The notes below the pieces were generated by a model. That model saw nothing but the letters and a program-made list of their open reading frames with translations, was not told where the DNA came from and searched no databases. The translations under genes and the position numbers were made by a program. Below, in pieces: positions 5,945 to 6,042 of a DNA stretch of 6,042 bases (position 1 is its first letter; every line of letters begins with the position of its first letter). Source of the stretch: Burkholderiales bacterium (GTDB lineage: Bacteria > Pseudomonadota > Gammaproteobacteria > Burkholderiales > Burkholderiaceae_C); the NCBI GenBank assembly GCA_947450745.1, contig CANFYD010000256.1, positions 1-6,042 on the forward strand, written 5' to 3'.

Positions 5945-6042
5945 ATGACGCCGCAGACAGTACGCCCATCCGGCAAGGCGGAACAACGGCGTTGGAGCGG
6001 TTTTGCGCAAGTCCCGGACTCATCACTACTGGCACCGAGTTA
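5945..6042 (+). CDS. Possible divergent gene, N-terminus only (runs off the right edge)
   Basis: An ATG at 5945 opens a frame with no stop through to the window end (32 full codons, beginning MTPQTVRPSGKAEQRR). It is divergent from the P450 gene and is separated from it by a region holding a 21-bp dyad. That arrangement, with a short basic N-terminus, is common for TetR-type regulators that control their neighbour, but no HTH is reached inside the window, so this is inference from layout alone. AAGG sits only one base before the ATG, too close for a good Shine-Dalgarno. The frame is open further upstream, including a TTG at 5897. Third-position GC is lower than in neighbouring genes, so it may also be non-coding. 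Confidence 0.4.
   Translation, partial: MTPQTVRPSGKAEQRRWSGFAQVPDSSLLAPS

Noticed and set aside
5818..5976. N-terminal extension of the P450 to an ATG at 5976
   Set aside because: The added 53 residues lack P450 similarity and would run through the likely promoter and 21-bp dyad; good ribosome sites precede 5817 and 5829.
1..6042. Search for tRNA, rRNA, riboswitch, CRISPR array, insertion sequence ends or attachment sites
   Set aside because: No cloverleaf, regularly spaced repeats, transposase frame, terminal inverted repeats or target duplications were seen by eye in either strand.

Overview
The window looks like ordinary chromosome from a GC-rich betaproteobacterium, most likely Burkholderiales and perhaps Comamonadaceae-like. 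This rests on the surE-pcm-nlpD gene order, the protein sequences and the GC-rich third codon positions; no rRNA or other taxonomic marker is present, so the genus is open. I found no mobile element, tRNA, rRNA, CRISPR array or phage gene.

Left part (1-2489, minus strand): a tightly packed stationary-phase and repair cluster read right to left. It holds surE (5'/3'-nucleotidase), pcm (protein-L-isoaspartate methyltransferase) and nlpD (LysM plus degenerate M23/LytM lipoprotein), with nlpD cut by the left edge. surE and pcm overlap by four bases (ATGA), and nlpD begins 62 bases after the pcm stop. In many proteobacteria rpoS follows nlpD; here it would lie just outside the left edge.

Middle (2490-4440, plus strand): a divergent intergenic region of 112 bases separates surE from a zinc-free quinone oxidoreductase-type MDR dehydrogenase. 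After a 117-base gap comes a NarL/LuxR-type response regulator with no kinase gene in view. A near-perfect, symmetric 12-bp hairpin (4493-4521) with A and T tracts probably terminates transcription from both sides.

Right part (4546-6042): a soluble bacterial cytochrome P450 on the minus strand, convergent with the response regulator. Its upstream region carries a 21-bp dyad (AATTGA-N9-TCAATT). On the other side of the dyad a divergent reading frame opens at 5945 and runs off the right edge; a local regulator is plausible but unproven.

The genes form at least four transcription units: surE-pcm-nlpD (leftward), the oxidoreductase (rightward), the response regulator (rightward) and the P450 (leftward). 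Nothing here amounts to a clear new system. The points most worth checking are the P450/divergent-ORF operator, the loss of a further zinc-ligand position in NlpD, the N-terminal extension of Pcm, and the weak Shine-Dalgarno signals of surE and the response regulator.
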